The notes under the pieces: generated by a model
The model's input: only the letters and a program-made list of their open reading frames with translations
What the model was told of the DNA's origin: nothing
Databases searched by the model: none
Part shown: in pieces, positions 16,647 through 24,997 of the stretch
Layout: each line of letters begins with the position of its first letter
Numbering within the stretch: the stretch's first letter is position 1
Source of the DNA: an uncultured Collinsella sp.
GTDB taxonomy: Bacteria; Actinomycetota; Coriobacteriia; Coriobacteriales; Coriobacteriaceae
Direction of reading: 5' to 3'
Assembly: GCA_900541725.1 (NCBI GenBank)
Contig: UQLB01000012.1
Span: forward strand, 1-64,000
Length of the DNA: 64,000 bases
Made by a program: the position numbers and the translations under genes

Positions 16647-18425
16647 ATGGACGCCATCGTAAAGATGCTCGAAAAGCATCAACCGTTCTTTGAGAAGATC
16701 TCGAGGAATATCTACCTCCAGGCCATCAAGGACGGATTCCTTGGGTGCATGCCCATTGTCCTCACCTCTTCGATCTTTCTGCTCATTGCCACCCTTCCCG
16801 GCGTAGTCGGCATCACGCTGCCCCAGCCGCTCATCGACTGGTGCAACAAGCTCTACAACTTCACCATGGGCGTCATGGGCATCATGGTTGCCGGCACCAC
16901 CGCCAAGAACTTCACGGCATCCATGAACCGTCGCATGCCCGCCGGCAAAGTGCTCAACGACGGTTCCACCATGGTGGCCGCCCAGTGCAGCATGCTGCTG
17001 CTCGCAGTCACGCAGTTCACCACCAAGTTCAACGGCTCCGAGCTTTCGGTCTTCGATTGCACCAGCATGGGCACGCGCGGTCTGTTCTCGGCCTATATCG
17101 CCGCGTTCATTACCGTGTGGGTCTACAAATTCTGCGTCTCGCGCGATCTGACCATTAAGCTGCCCAAGGAGGTCCCGGGCGCCATCGCTCAGAACTTCCG
17201 CGACATCATCCCCTTTGGCGGCGCCGTCATTATCTGCGGCATCATCGATGTCGTCGTGCGCAACCTCATGGGCGTTCCGTTCTCCGAGCTGCTTATCAAA
17301 CTGCTCTCCCCGCTCTTTACCGCTGCAGAAACCTATCCTGGCCTTATCCTTATCCAGGCAGCCACCGCGTTCTTCTGGTTCATCGGCGTCCACGGCCCCT
17401 CGATCGTCCAGCCGGGCATCGACCCCATCCGTCTTGCCAACCAGGCCGAGAACCTGCAGGTTCTGCTGGCCGGTGGCCACCCCGCCCACTCCCTCACCTT
17501 TAACATGTCGCTCGTGGGTGAGTTCGGCGGCACCGGCGCCACGTTCATCGTGCCGCTTCTGCTGATTCTCTTTATGAAGTCCAAGCAGCTCAAAGCCGTC
17601 GGTAAGGCCTCGATTGTTCCTGTTGCCTTTGCTGTCAACGAGCCGCTGCTCTTTGGCGCGCCGATGATTCTTAACCCCTATATGCTCATCCCCTTTGTTG
17701 CCGCCGGCTGCGTCAATGTGAGTGTTGCCAAGTTCTTTATCGATAACGTGGGCATGAACGGCTTCTCCTTCGTGGTGCCTTGGGCCACCCCTGCTCCCAT
17801 CGGCATCTTCATCACCACGAACTTCCAGCTTATCGCCCTGGTGTTTGTCGCGATCATCATCTTGCTGGACGCAATCATCTACCTGCCGTTCTTGAAGGCA
17901 TACGATAAGCTGCTCTGCGACCAGGAGGCCGAGCGCGCCGCCGAGCTGGGTCTTGAGTCCGATGGTGCCGCTTCCATCGCCGCCAACGCCCCTGCGCCCG
18001 CTGTCGAGCAGGCTACCGCTTCCGTCGAGCCGACCGCCGCTGCCGCCGACAGCAAGCCTGTCGCCGATCAGCCCGAGCCCGCCGCCGACGTATCCGCTAA
18101 GAAGGACGTCGATGGCCTGAAGGTCCTCGTCCTGTGCGCCGGCGCCGGCACCTCTGCCATGCTCGCCAACGCCATCAAGGAAGGTGCCGCGCAGACCGGA
18201 GAGAACATCGCTTCCTCCGCAGGCGCCTATGGCCAGCACACTGCCATCATGGATCAGTACGACGTTATCGTGCTTGCCCCGCAGGTCCGTAGCTACTACA
18301 ACGACATGAAGGCCGACACCGATCGCCTGGGCATTAAGCTGCTCGCTCCGCGCGGTAAGGAATATATCGACCTTACTCGCGACCCCGCCGGCGCCATCAA
18401 GTGGCTCCGCGAGAACCTCGACTAG
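16647..18425 (+). CDS. lacE: PTS lactose-family EIICB permease (LacE), copy 3
   Basis: A 592-aa fused IIC-IIB permease. The IIC part has HGPSIVQP near 250 and NEPLLFGAPMILNP near 330. A long Ala/Pro/Glu linker (about 430-488) precedes the IIB domain with C497 in VLVLCAGAGTSA. It is followed by lacG-3 after a hairpin, the same order as module 1. The FGAP variant in the sugar-binding motif, where copies 1 and 2 have FAAP, may matter for specificity. AAAGGAGCTCT precedes the ATG. Confidence 0.92.
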   Translation: MDAIVKMLEKHQPFFEKISRNIYLQAIKDGFLGCMPIVLTSSIFLLIATLPGVVGITLPQPLIDWCNKLYNFTMGVMGIMVAGTTAKNFTASMNRRMPAGKVLNDGSTMVAAQCSMLLLAVTQFTTKFNGSELSVFDCTSMGTRGLFSAYIAAFITVWVYKFCVSRDLTIKLPKEVPGAIAQNFRDIIPFGGAVIICGIIDVVVRNLMGVPFSELLIKLLSPLFTAAETYPGLILIQAATAFFWFIGVHGPSIVQPGIDPIRLANQAENLQVLLAGGHPAHSLTFNMSLVGEFGGTGATFIVPLLLILFMKSKQLKAVGKASIVPVAFAVNEPLLFGAPMILNPYMLIPFVAAGCVNVSVAKFFIDNVGMNGFSFVVPWATPAPIGIFITTNFQLIALVFVAIIILLDAIIYLPFLKAYDKLLCDQEAERAAELGLESDGAASIAANAPAPAVEQATASVEPTAAAADSKPVADQPEPAADVSAKKDVDGLKVLVLCAGAGTSAMLANAIKEGAAQTGENIASSAGAYGQHTAIMDQYDVIVLAPQVRSYYNDMKADTDRLGIKLLAPRGKEYIDLTRDPAGAIKWLRENLD

Positions 18426-18439
18426 TTCCCCCCTCTGTT

Positions 18440-18466
18440 GGTGCCCGGATCCCCAGTTCGGGCACC
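18440..18466 (+). promoter_or_regulatory. Intercistronic hairpin between lacE-3 and lacG-3
   Basis: The perfect stem GGTGCCCG / CGGGCACC lies 14 bp past lacE-3, in the same relative position as the hairpin in module 1 but with a different sequence. Confidence 0.6.
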
Positions 18467-18500
18467 TCTCCCTATTCGTATCCCACAGAAAGGATGACTC

Positions 18501-19922
18501 ATGACCAACCCCATGCAGTTCCCCGACGGCTTTGTGTTTGGCGGCGCCACCGCCGCTTACCAGGTTGAGGGCGAGACCCGCACGCACGGCAAGGGCAAAG
18601 TGCCCTGGGACGATTTCCTGGCTGCTCAGGGTCGCTTCTCCCCCGATCCCGCAAGCGATTTCTACAACAAGTACCCGGTCGATATCGACCTGTGCCAGCG
18701 CTTCGGCATCAACGGTATCCGTGTCTCCATCGCTTGGAGCCGTATCTTCCCCAACGGCACCGGCGAGATTAACCCCGAGGGCGTCGCTTTCTATCACGAG
18801 CTCTTTGCCACCTGCAACAAAGCCGGCGTTATCCCCTATGTCACGCTCGATCACTTCGATACGCCCGAGGCCTTTTACCAGAACGGTGGCGAGGGCTTCC
18901 TGACGCGCACGACGATCGACGCCTTTGTCGAGTACGCCAAGTTCTGCTTTGCCGAGTTCACCGAGGTCAAACACTGGTTTACCTTTAACGAGATTCCCGC
19001 GACCGCCGAGGGCAGCTTTATCGTCGGCAACTGGCCGCACGGCGAGAAGTACCGCCTGGACAAGGCCTTCCAGCTCATGCACAACATGATGGTGGCCCAC
19101 GCCAAGGCCGTCGTCGCCTTCCATGAGGGCAGCTTTGAGGGCGAGATCGGCATCGTCCAGAACCTGGAGCCCAAGTATCCCCTCGACCCCAACAGCGTTG
19201 CCGACTGCGAGGCCGCCCGCATGGCCGACGTCATCAACAACCGCTGGGTGCTCGACGCCACTTTCCGCGGCCACTATGCAGCCGACACCATGGAGGCTGC
19301 GACCAAGCTGGCCCATATCGCCGGCGGCGAGCTCGACGTCCGCGACGAGGACATCGCCGCGCTGACCGCCGCGCTCCCCTACAACGATTGCCTGGGCGTC
19401 AACACCTACAAGTGCCAGTTCCTGCGTGCCGCCGAGGGCGAAAACGACATCAACCACAATGGCACCGGCGACAAGGGCTCCTCGCGCTGGTTCCTCAAGG
19501 GCGTGGGCGAATCATGCGTGCGCGAAGGCGTACCCACCACCGATTGGGACTGGATCATCTATCCCGAGGGCCTCTACGACCTGCTGCTCCGCATTAAAAA
19601 CGATTACCCCAACTACAAGAAGATCTACATCACCGAGAACGGCATGGGCTATAAGGACGACTTCGAGGACGGCTTTATCGACGACGCCCCTCGCATCGAC
19701 TATATGCGTCAGCATCTCGCGTGGATCCTCAAGGCAATCGACGGCGGCGTGAACGTCGACGGTTACTTTGTGTGGTCGCTGCAGGACCAGTTCTCCTGGA
19801 CCAACGGCTATAACAAACGTTACGGCCTGTTCTACATCGACTTTGAGACCCAGAAGCGCTATCCCAAGGCGAGCGCGTACTGGTACAAGAACGTCGCAGA
19901 GACCGGCCTGCTCATGGCCTAG
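18501..19922 (+). CDS. lacG: 6-phospho-beta-galactosidase (LacG), copy 3
   Basis: A 473-aa GH1 enzyme close to copy 1. The acid/base is E164 in TFNEI, the nucleophile lies in ITENGMGY, and the phosphate site SWTNGYNKRYG is complete. The sugar-binding strand reads TLDHFDTP where copy 1 has TLHHFDTP; this first position varies in GH1, so activity should be kept. It is co-directional with lacE-3 and preceded by AGAAAGGATGACTC. It is likely a 6-phospho-beta-galactosidase acting on the product of LacE-3. Confidence 0.92.
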   Translation: MTNPMQFPDGFVFGGATAAYQVEGETRTHGKGKVPWDDFLAAQGRFSPDPASDFYNKYPVDIDLCQRFGINGIRVSIAWSRIFPNGTGEINPEGVAFYHELFATCNKAGVIPYVTLDHFDTPEAFYQNGGEGFLTRTTIDAFVEYAKFCFAEFTEVKHWFTFNEIPATAEGSFIVGNWPHGEKYRLDKAFQLMHNMMVAHAKAVVAFHEGSFEGEIGIVQNLEPKYPLDPNSVADCEAARMADVINNRWVLDATFRGHYAADTMEAATKLAHIAGGELDVRDEDIAALTAALPYNDCLGVNTYKCQFLRAAEGENDINHNGTGDKGSSRWFLKGVGESCVREGVPTTDWDWIIYPEGLYDLLLRIKNDYPNYKKIYITENGMGYKDDFEDGFIDDAPRIDYMRQHLAWILKAIDGGVNVDGYFVWSLQDQFSWTNGYNKRYGLFYIDFETQKRYPKASAYWYKNVAETGLLMA

Positions 19923-19945
19923 TTTCCGCCGCATACCCCCCTGTC

Positions 19946-19996
19946 GGCCGCATGTGAGTCCCTCCACGGGATCGCATGCGGCCTTTTTTGTTTTTG
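19946..19996 (+). terminator. Terminator of the lacE-3/lacG-3 operon
   Basis: The stem GGCCGCATG / CATGCGGCC is followed by TTTTTTGTTTTT. Confidence 0.9.
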
Positions 19997-20017
19997 GTGG
20001 GCCCGAGCGGATCATTC

Positions 20018-20318
20018 GTCTCGATCTGTAACATCTAGCAGGGATTTTCGGTCTTAATTGTTACAGATTGAGACGAACGCGCAGGCCGGTCCGAATAATC
20101 TAAATCTGTAACACCTAGCCCACTTTTGACCATCTACCTGTTACAGATCGAGACAAACGCACAGGTCAATCCGCTCAATCTCGATCTGTAACATCTAGCC
20201 GAGCTTTTCGGTCCCAGTTGTTACAGATTGAGACAAACGGAATCGGCCAGGCAGAAAATCTAAATCTGTAACATCTAACGAGCATTTGATCGCCTAGTTG
20301 TTACAGATCGAGACAATC
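20018..20318 (+). repeat. 80-bp-period palindrome array, locus 3 (4 units)
   Basis: Four palindromic units start at 20018, 20098, 20178 and 20258, exactly 80 bp apart, with 19-bp spacers. Two left-arm subtypes alternate: TCTCGATCTGTAACA in units 1 and 3, ATCTAAATCTGTAACA in units 2 and 4. All end in a TGTTACAGATyGAGACrAa-type right arm. This is the largest of the three arrays. Confidence 0.88.
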
Positions 20319-20369
20319 AGATGGTCAAATCCTCACTTTCCAGGCAGCTACGAAGCGCTCCTCTTTCTT

Positions 20370-20452
20370 AATTATTATCGGCATCACGAACACACTTCGG
20401 TATCTTTTAATGCCAAAATGATACCGAAAGCGTGTTCGAGAATACGGATAAT
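20370..20452. repeat. Inverted repeat between the array and the AlbA_2 gene
   Basis: CGAACACACTTCGGTATC (20387-20404) pairs with GATACCGAAAGCGTGTTCG (20420-20438) with one mismatch and one bulge, flanked by AATTAT / ATAATT. There is no U-tract. It could be a regulatory palindrome or a small repeat element. It is part of the 741-bp gap 19923-20663. Confidence 0.55.
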
Positions 20453-20527
20453 TCCATGCGTTAGCCCAATCAAGCCCCAGGCTTACAAACTCCGTTATTG
20501 TTCAGAATGCCAATGCATTCGCGTTTG

Positions 20528-20640
20528 CGCGTCATTTCGCGTCACTTTGACGCGCATAATGACACGCAAATTTTTTCGTGTCATAATTTTGACGCGTAAA
20601 ATGACGTGTAAAATTTTTACGTGTTATTTTTCACGTCAAA
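20528..20640. promoter_or_regulatory. Dense cluster of TGACrCG / CGyGTCA half-sites
   Basis: About nine half-sites of TGACGCG, TGACACG, TGACGTG or their complements lie in 113 bp, including the perfect palindrome CGCGTCA-CTT-TGACGCG (20538-20554) and CGTGTCA-N6-TGACGCG (20577-20596). The cluster ends just before the ribosome site of the downstream gene. This is the pattern of cooperative autoregulation. Confidence 0.7.
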
Positions 20641-20663
20641 TTGAAGCGAAACGGAGCATCACA

Positions 20664-21920
20664 ATGCAAGAATCCAAAGATCTTGAATTCAAGGAATGCG
20701 TCACCAATTCGTTCCTTAAAACCGTCTCCGCTTATGCAAATGGCACGGGAGGACGCGTTCTATTTGGAATTAACGACGACGGAGAAGCCGTTGGCCTCGA
20801 TGACCCCAAGCAGACCTGCCTGGATATCGAAAACAAGATTAACGATTCGATCATCCCCCAGCCCGATTACTCCCTAAAGATCGACGAGCCCGATGCAACC
20901 GTGGAGCTTACGGTCTTTCCCGGCAGATCGAAGCCTTACCTATACCGCTCGAAGGCATACAAGCGCAATGACACCGCGACCATTCCAGTTGATACCCTAG
21001 GCCTTTCGCGTCTTGTACTCGAGGGTCAAAACCTCTCCTTTGAGCAGCTCCCGGCAAACAAACAAGATTTATCTTTCACCGTTTTAGAGAATCGTCTAAC
21101 AGCAAAACTTTCGCTTCAGTCATTCACAACCGATACTCTCAAAACCCTTGGCCTGCTTGATGAAACCGGAACCTACAACAACGCGGCAGAACTGCTCGCG
21201 GACGAGAATGGCTTCCCGGGTATCGACATCGCAGTGTTTGGTGAAACTATCAACCTCATTAAGCAGCGCAAGACTCTTGAACATGCATCCGTTCTAGCGG
21301 AAATTGACGGAGCCCTTGAGCTTTTCGAAGCCCAGTACTGCTACGAAGAGATCCAGGGGATGGAGCGGATCCGCAAGGAGCTCATTCCGCTCGAAGCATT
21401 CCGCGAGGCCATTACCAATGCAGTCGTTCATAGGACTTGGGATGCGCCCGCACACATCCGCATCTCGATGTTCGACGACCGTGTGGAAGTCGCTTCGCCC
21501 GGCGGCTTGCCGGCAAGCATGACCGTCGATGAATATCTGTCCGACATGCTATCCGTTAGACGCAATCGTATTCTTGCCGAAGTCTTTTTGCGCCTGGGTC
21601 TTATCGAAGCCTTTGGAACGGGCATCATGCGAATTCGCGATACCTATAAGGACAGCGTCAGAAAGCCCCGGTTTCAAGTTTCGGATAACGCCATTGTGGT
21701 AACACTTCCCCTACTCATGGATAACCCGGGGCTCAAAGGCGACGAACTTATCGTATTCGGACTGCTGAGCAGAGTACACCCTCAATCGACAAGCGAGCTT
21801 GCGGCCAAAGTCACCTTTAGTCGCTCGAAGCTTCTTCGCATCCTCAAAAAACTCGTTGAGACAGGCCTGGCGACAGTTGAAGGCACCGGCAGAGGGCAGA
21901 AGTATCGCCTGCTACGCTAG
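20664..21920 (+). CDS. AlbA_2 (Schlafen-like) domain / RecG-C-type ATPase regulator
   Basis: A 418-aa putative transcriptional regulator. The N-terminal AlbA_2 domain is marked by ESKDLEFKE and TVSAYANGTGGRVLFGINDDG (residues about 1-45). A GHKL-like ATPase domain follows, with REAITNAVVHRTW near 240 and EVASPGGLP near 270. A C-terminal winged-helix-like segment (STSELAAKVTFSRSKLLRILKKL) completes it. I start at ATG 20664, behind GGAG; the open frame extends 122 codons upstream only because the region lacks stops. The operator-like cluster directly upstream suggests autoregulation. Its codon use and lower GC differ from the neighbouring lac genes, so it may have been acquired. The target genes are unknown. 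Confidence 0.82.
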   Translation: MQESKDLEFKECVTNSFLKTVSAYANGTGGRVLFGINDDGEAVGLDDPKQTCLDIENKINDSIIPQPDYSLKIDEPDATVELTVFPGRSKPYLYRSKAYKRNDTATIPVDTLGLSRLVLEGQNLSFEQLPANKQDLSFTVLENRLTAKLSLQSFTTDTLKTLGLLDETGTYNNAAELLADENGFPGIDIAVFGETINLIKQRKTLEHASVLAEIDGALELFEAQYCYEEIQGMERIRKELIPLEAFREAITNAVVHRTWDAPAHIRISMFDDRVEVASPGGLPASMTVDEYLSDMLSVRRNRILAEVFLRLGLIEAFGTGIMRIRDTYKDSVRKPRFQVSDNAIVVTLPLLMDNPGLKGDELIVFGLLSRVHPQSTSELAAKVTFSRSKLLRILKKLVETGLATVEGTGRGQKYRLLR

Positions 21921-22685
21921 TTAGCAAATGACCTGCGTGTGTTCCTCGATGGCGGCGCGATCCTCGGCGGCAATACCCGGCTCGCACACCACGGCGTCCA
22001 AACTGTCCAGGCGGCAGAAGGTGTAGAAGTCGCGCTTGCCGATCTTACTGGAGTCGGCGATCAGATAGCGCGAGTCGGCCTTGCTAAAGGCGAGCTGCTG
22101 GATACGACCCTCATCCATATTGGACGTAGACACGTCGCCATCCAGAATGCCGTTGGCGCCGATAAACGCCGCGTCGATGCCCAGTGCACGCAGGGTATCC
22201 TCGGCCGTTGGTCCCACAAAAGCGGCGGTGCGGCGACGGTACATGCCGCCTACCAGGCACAGGTCACAGTCCTCGCGCGGCTCGAGCAGGTTAAAGACCG
22301 AAAGCGAGTTAGTCACGATGCGCAGGCGACACGCCGGCAGCATCGAGGCCATCTGCTCCACCGTAGTGCCCGTGCCCAAAAAGATGGTCGAGCCTTCCTC
22401 GATAAGCTCCACGGCTCGGCGCGCGATCTGCAACTTTTCCTCGGCATGCTTCGTGCGCTTTTCGCTGTGCGAATACTCATGGCGCAGCATAGCGTGTGGA
22501 CGGCCCTGCGCACTGCGGGCTCCGCCGTGCACGCGCTCGATCTCGCCCAGGCTCGCAAGCTCCTCAAGATCACGGCGGATCGTCATATCCGAGACACCTA
22601 ACGCATCCGAAATCTCCTTGACCGAGACCGTTCCCTGTTCCTCGAGCAGCTGCCGAACCTTATCCTGTCGCTCCGCTTTAATCAC
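21921..22685 (-). CDS. DeoR/GlpR-family repressor (LacR-like)
   Basis: A 254-aa DeoR-family regulator with the N-terminal helix-turn-helix VSVKEISDALGVSDMTIRRDLEEL and a DeoR C-terminal sensor domain (FLGTGTTVEQMA, TNSLSVFNLL, ADSSKIG). In Gram-positive lac operons such regulators (LacR) respond to tagatose-6-P. I prefer the GTG start at 22685, 7 bases behind GAGGA, over the longer GTG at 22712. It ends head-on against the AlbA_2 gene and is divergent from galM. The GAACA palindromes upstream of lacA are candidate targets. Confidence 0.85.
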   Translation of the reverse strand: MIKAERQDKVRQLLEEQGTVSVKEISDALGVSDMTIRRDLEELASLGEIERVHGGARSAQGRPHAMLRHEYSHSEKRTKHAEEKLQIARRAVELIEEGSTIFLGTGTTVEQMASMLPACRLRIVTNSLSVFNLLEPREDCDLCLVGGMYRRRTAAFVGPTAEDTLRALGIDAAFIGANGILDGDVSTSNMDEGRIQQLAFSKADSRYLIADSSKIGKRDFYTFCRLDSLDAVVCEPGIAAEDRAAIEEHTQVIC

Positions 22686-22890
22686 GATGAGTCCTCGCTG
22701 TTCCACGCTCACGTCAATTCAAACAATAACGAACAAATTGTATCAGACTCGCGCGCGTCAGAAATGAACGCCCGCACAGCTCCAATCATCACTTTTTTGA
22801 GAAAAATACCCCCTGCTTTAGTGGGGTGTAGTGATAATCTCGCCTGTTCGCGCTACAGTTTGTCCGAAATACCTCGATGTTAGGAACCAA

Positions 22891-23943
22891 ATGATCACTT
22901 CCGAGCTTTTCGGCACCGCGCCGTGCGGTACCCCCGTTCATCGCTACACCCTCAACGGGCCCGAGATCTGCGTTCGCATTATGGACTATGGTGCCACCGT
23001 GCTGGGCATCGACGTGCCCGACATTCCCGGCAACGTGCGCGATGTGGTGCTGGGCTTCGATAAGCTCGAGGATTACTTTGACAACCCCGCCTGCTTTGGC
23101 GCGACCATCGGCCCCGTGGCAAACCGCACCGCGGGCGCCACGATCACCATCGCCGGCACGGACTGGCATATGCCCGCCAACGAGGGCACCAACAACCTGC
23201 ACAGCGATCTTGAGCATGGTCTGCACAAGCGCGTATGGGACGTTGAGCTCGACGAGGTCCACAATGCCGTGCGCATGACCACCTCGCTTGAGGACGGTGA
23301 GCTGGGCCTTCCCGGCAACCGCACCTTTACGGCCGTGTTTACCGTGACGCGCACCGGCTGCTTCCGTATCGAATATGGCTGTGAGAGCGACCGCGCCACG
23401 TACGTGTCCATGACCAACCACACGTACTTTAACCTTGCCGGTCACAACGCCGGCATGGACTGTGAGCACTTCTTTGTTGCTAACGCTGCCCACTACCTGC
23501 CCATCAACGAGCAGAATATCCCCACCGGAGAGATCGCTCCGGTCGAGGGCACGCCGTTTGACTTCCGTGAGCTGCGCCCCGTCGCGCACGGCATGGAAGC
23601 CGACGACCCGCAGATTAAGCAGGCCCGTGGCTACGACCACTGCCTGTGCATCGATGGCTATCAGTACGGCCGCAATCTCCGCCGCGCGATGCACGTCGAG
23701 GAGATGTGGACCGGCCGCGAGCTGGACTACTACACCACTGCCCCGGGCGTGCAGCTCTACACCGGCAACTGGCTGGGCGACGAGCACGCCAAGGACGATG
23801 CTAACTATGGCTGGGGCGCCGGCTTTGCTCTCGAGGCCGAGATGTACCCCGACACGCCGCACCAGCCGTTGTTCCCGCAGGGCATTGTGGGCCCGGGTCA
23901 CCCCTACAGCAATGTGATCGAATACCACTTTATGAGGCACTAA
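22891..23943 (+). CDS. galM: Aldose 1-epimerase (galactose mutarotase)
   Basis: A 350-aa mutarotase that would interconvert alpha and beta anomers of galactose or glucose. Family motifs are GATVLGIDVPD near residue 32, NRTAGA and NLHSDLEHGLHKRVWDV near 75-110, the active-site His in TNHTYFNLAGH near 175 and YTGNW near 290. It is distinct from the two LacX-type epimerases. ATG 22891 has TAGGA upstream; the extra 20 codons in the open frame overlap the promoter region. It is divergent from the DeoR gene, so the two may be co-regulated. Confidence 0.92.
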   Translation: MITSELFGTAPCGTPVHRYTLNGPEICVRIMDYGATVLGIDVPDIPGNVRDVVLGFDKLEDYFDNPACFGATIGPVANRTAGATITIAGTDWHMPANEGTNNLHSDLEHGLHKRVWDVELDEVHNAVRMTTSLEDGELGLPGNRTFTAVFTVTRTGCFRIEYGCESDRATYVSMTNHTYFNLAGHNAGMDCEHFFVANAAHYLPINEQNIPTGEIAPVEGTPFDFRELRPVAHGMEADDPQIKQARGYDHCLCIDGYQYGRNLRRAMHVEEMWTGRELDYYTTAPGVQLYTGNWLGDEHAKDDANYGWGAGFALEAEMYPDTPHQPLFPQGIVGPGHPYSNVIEYHFMRH

Positions 23944-24008
23944 GCCCACAACGCAACATATCGCACAGCAGCGCCCGCCGGCACCACCTCCGACGGGCGC
24001 TTTGCTAC

Positions 24009-24194
24009 CTAGTCATTGGGGACGTTCTTAAACGACTAGTAATCGGGGACAGTCTTTGGCTGCGATCAACAAGGACTGTCCCAACCTGCCGGCCTTTGGG
24101 GACGTTCCTAAAAGGCCGGCACATAAGGAACGTCCCCAAGTGCCAAGGGTGTCCCGTTTGACTAGTCATTTAAGAACGTCCCCAATGACTAGTT
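24009..24194. repeat. Composite REP-repeat cluster
   Basis: It contains several copies and inverted copies of GGGGACGTTCTTAAA and AAGGAACGTCCCCAA with CTAGTCATT borders. GGGGACGTTCCT at about 24095 pairs with AGGAACGTCCCC at about 24127. The right end (24166-24193) encodes the last residues of the orphan EIIB gene. Confidence 0.8.
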
Positions 24195-24660
24195 GGATGG
24201 GGTCGGGATTGGAGCTGGGAAGGTAACGGATTTCTAGCTCTATGCCGAGTTCTTGTAGCTCTTTGAAGGCAGCGATGTCCGTATCGTCTACGGCGACTGC
24301 GGGCGTTATGGGGTGCTTGCCCTCCCCCGCCTGCATATGGCCAATGCTGATCTTGGTGATCGGCACACCACCCTTAACCAGCGCGAGTGCATCCGTGGGC
24401 GACGCCACCATGATGAGAATCCTTTGGCGCGGCGTTGCGGTATGAATGATGTCGACAGTCCTTTGCACCGAGAAAAACCGCGTCCAGACACCCTCGGGTG
24501 TCGCCACCCTCATAGGGGCCCACTTGCGCGAATCAGCCGCAATCTCATCGTTGACGATTAAAACAAGGTTGGAACCCACGACTTCGTTCCACAGCTCAAC
24601 GTCTTGCCCGTAAATAAACCGGTCATCGATGCGTGTGAGAAGAATCTTGGGTTGAGCCAT
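24166..24660 (-). CDS. Orphan mannose-family PTS EIIB-like protein lacking the catalytic His
   Basis: A 164-aa protein with the full mannose/sorbose-type EIIB fold pattern and clear similarity to the EIIB at 33902. The phosphorylated His in DNRLVHGQV is replaced: here residues 12-20 read DDRFIYGQD, with Tyr at position 17. Phosphotransfer is therefore unlikely. Its C-terminal residues (QLVIGDVLK and stop) are encoded by a REP repeat, while the paralogue ends differently, so the natural 3' end seems to have been replaced. No IIA, IIC or IID lies beside it. It may be a decaying gene or a regulatory sugar/PTS-binding protein. ATG 24660 follows GGGGTGG. Confidence 0.8.
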   Translation of the reverse strand: MAQPKILLTRIDDRFIYGQDVELWNEVVGSNLVLIVNDEIAADSRKWAPMRVATPEGVWTRFFSVQRTVDIIHTATPRQRILIMVASPTDALALVKGGVPITKISIGHMQAGEGKHPITPAVAVDDTDIAAFKELQELGIELEIRYLPSSNPDPIQLVIGDVLK

Positions 24661-24817
24661 CGCCACCCCATTCTGTTTGAGACCCGTAAGAGCAAGACAT
24701 CACGTCTCCAATATTAGTGCATTTAAAGTGAGAAAAGCCGTCAGAACACTTGCGCGGATTTGCGATGTCCCGTATCATAGACAGCCGTTGACGCCTCAGT
24801 TGCGTCATCACATGGCC

Positions 24818-24893
24818 GCCAGCGTAGCTCAGTTGGTAGAGCACCGCTCTCGTAAAGCGGGGGTCACCGGTTCGAGCCCGGTCGCTGGCTCCA
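24818..24893 (+). tRNA. tRNA-Thr (CGT)
   Basis: A full cloverleaf: acceptor GCCAGCG / CGCTGGC, D-arm GCTCAGTTGGTAGAGC, anticodon stem CCGCT / AGCGG with loop CTCGTAA (anticodon CGT at 24851-24853), and T-arm ACCGGTTCGAGCCCGGT. The discriminator T and encoded CCA are at 24890-24893. Confidence 0.97.
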
Positions 24894-24904
24894 TTGCACA
24901 AGAT

Positions 24905-24927
24905 AGCCGCCTTCGGGCGGCTTTTTT
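24905..24927 (+). terminator. Terminator of tRNA-Thr
   Basis: The stem AGCCGCC-TTCG-GGCGGCT is followed by six T, 12 bp past the tRNA. Confidence 0.93.
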
Positions 24928-24997
24928 GTTGCCGATTTCGAGCGCGCATCCGCCAATCCAAGCACAACGCCGTCGGCAACTCCCCTACTCAACAACA

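Noticed and set aside
16557..19457. 966-aa minus-strand open frame
   Set aside because: It lies antisense to lacE-3 and lacG-3, has Gly/Asp/Val-rich low-complexity composition and no domain pattern. It is a GC-rich shadow frame.
8641..19922. 6-phospho-beta-glucosidases (BglA type)
   Set aside because: The SW-x-NGYNKRYG phosphate site with tryptophan and the overall match to LacG, with LacE-type permeases and lacABC nearby, favour 6-phospho-beta-galactosidase.
20018..20318. CRISPR array
   Set aside because: The repeats are palindromes of about 61 bp with 19-bp spacers that resemble each other, there are only two to four units per locus, and no cas gene is in the window.
20298..20663. N-terminal extension of the AlbA_2 protein
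   Set aside because: The codons cover palindromes and the half-site cluster, and a good ribosome site precedes the ATG at 20664.
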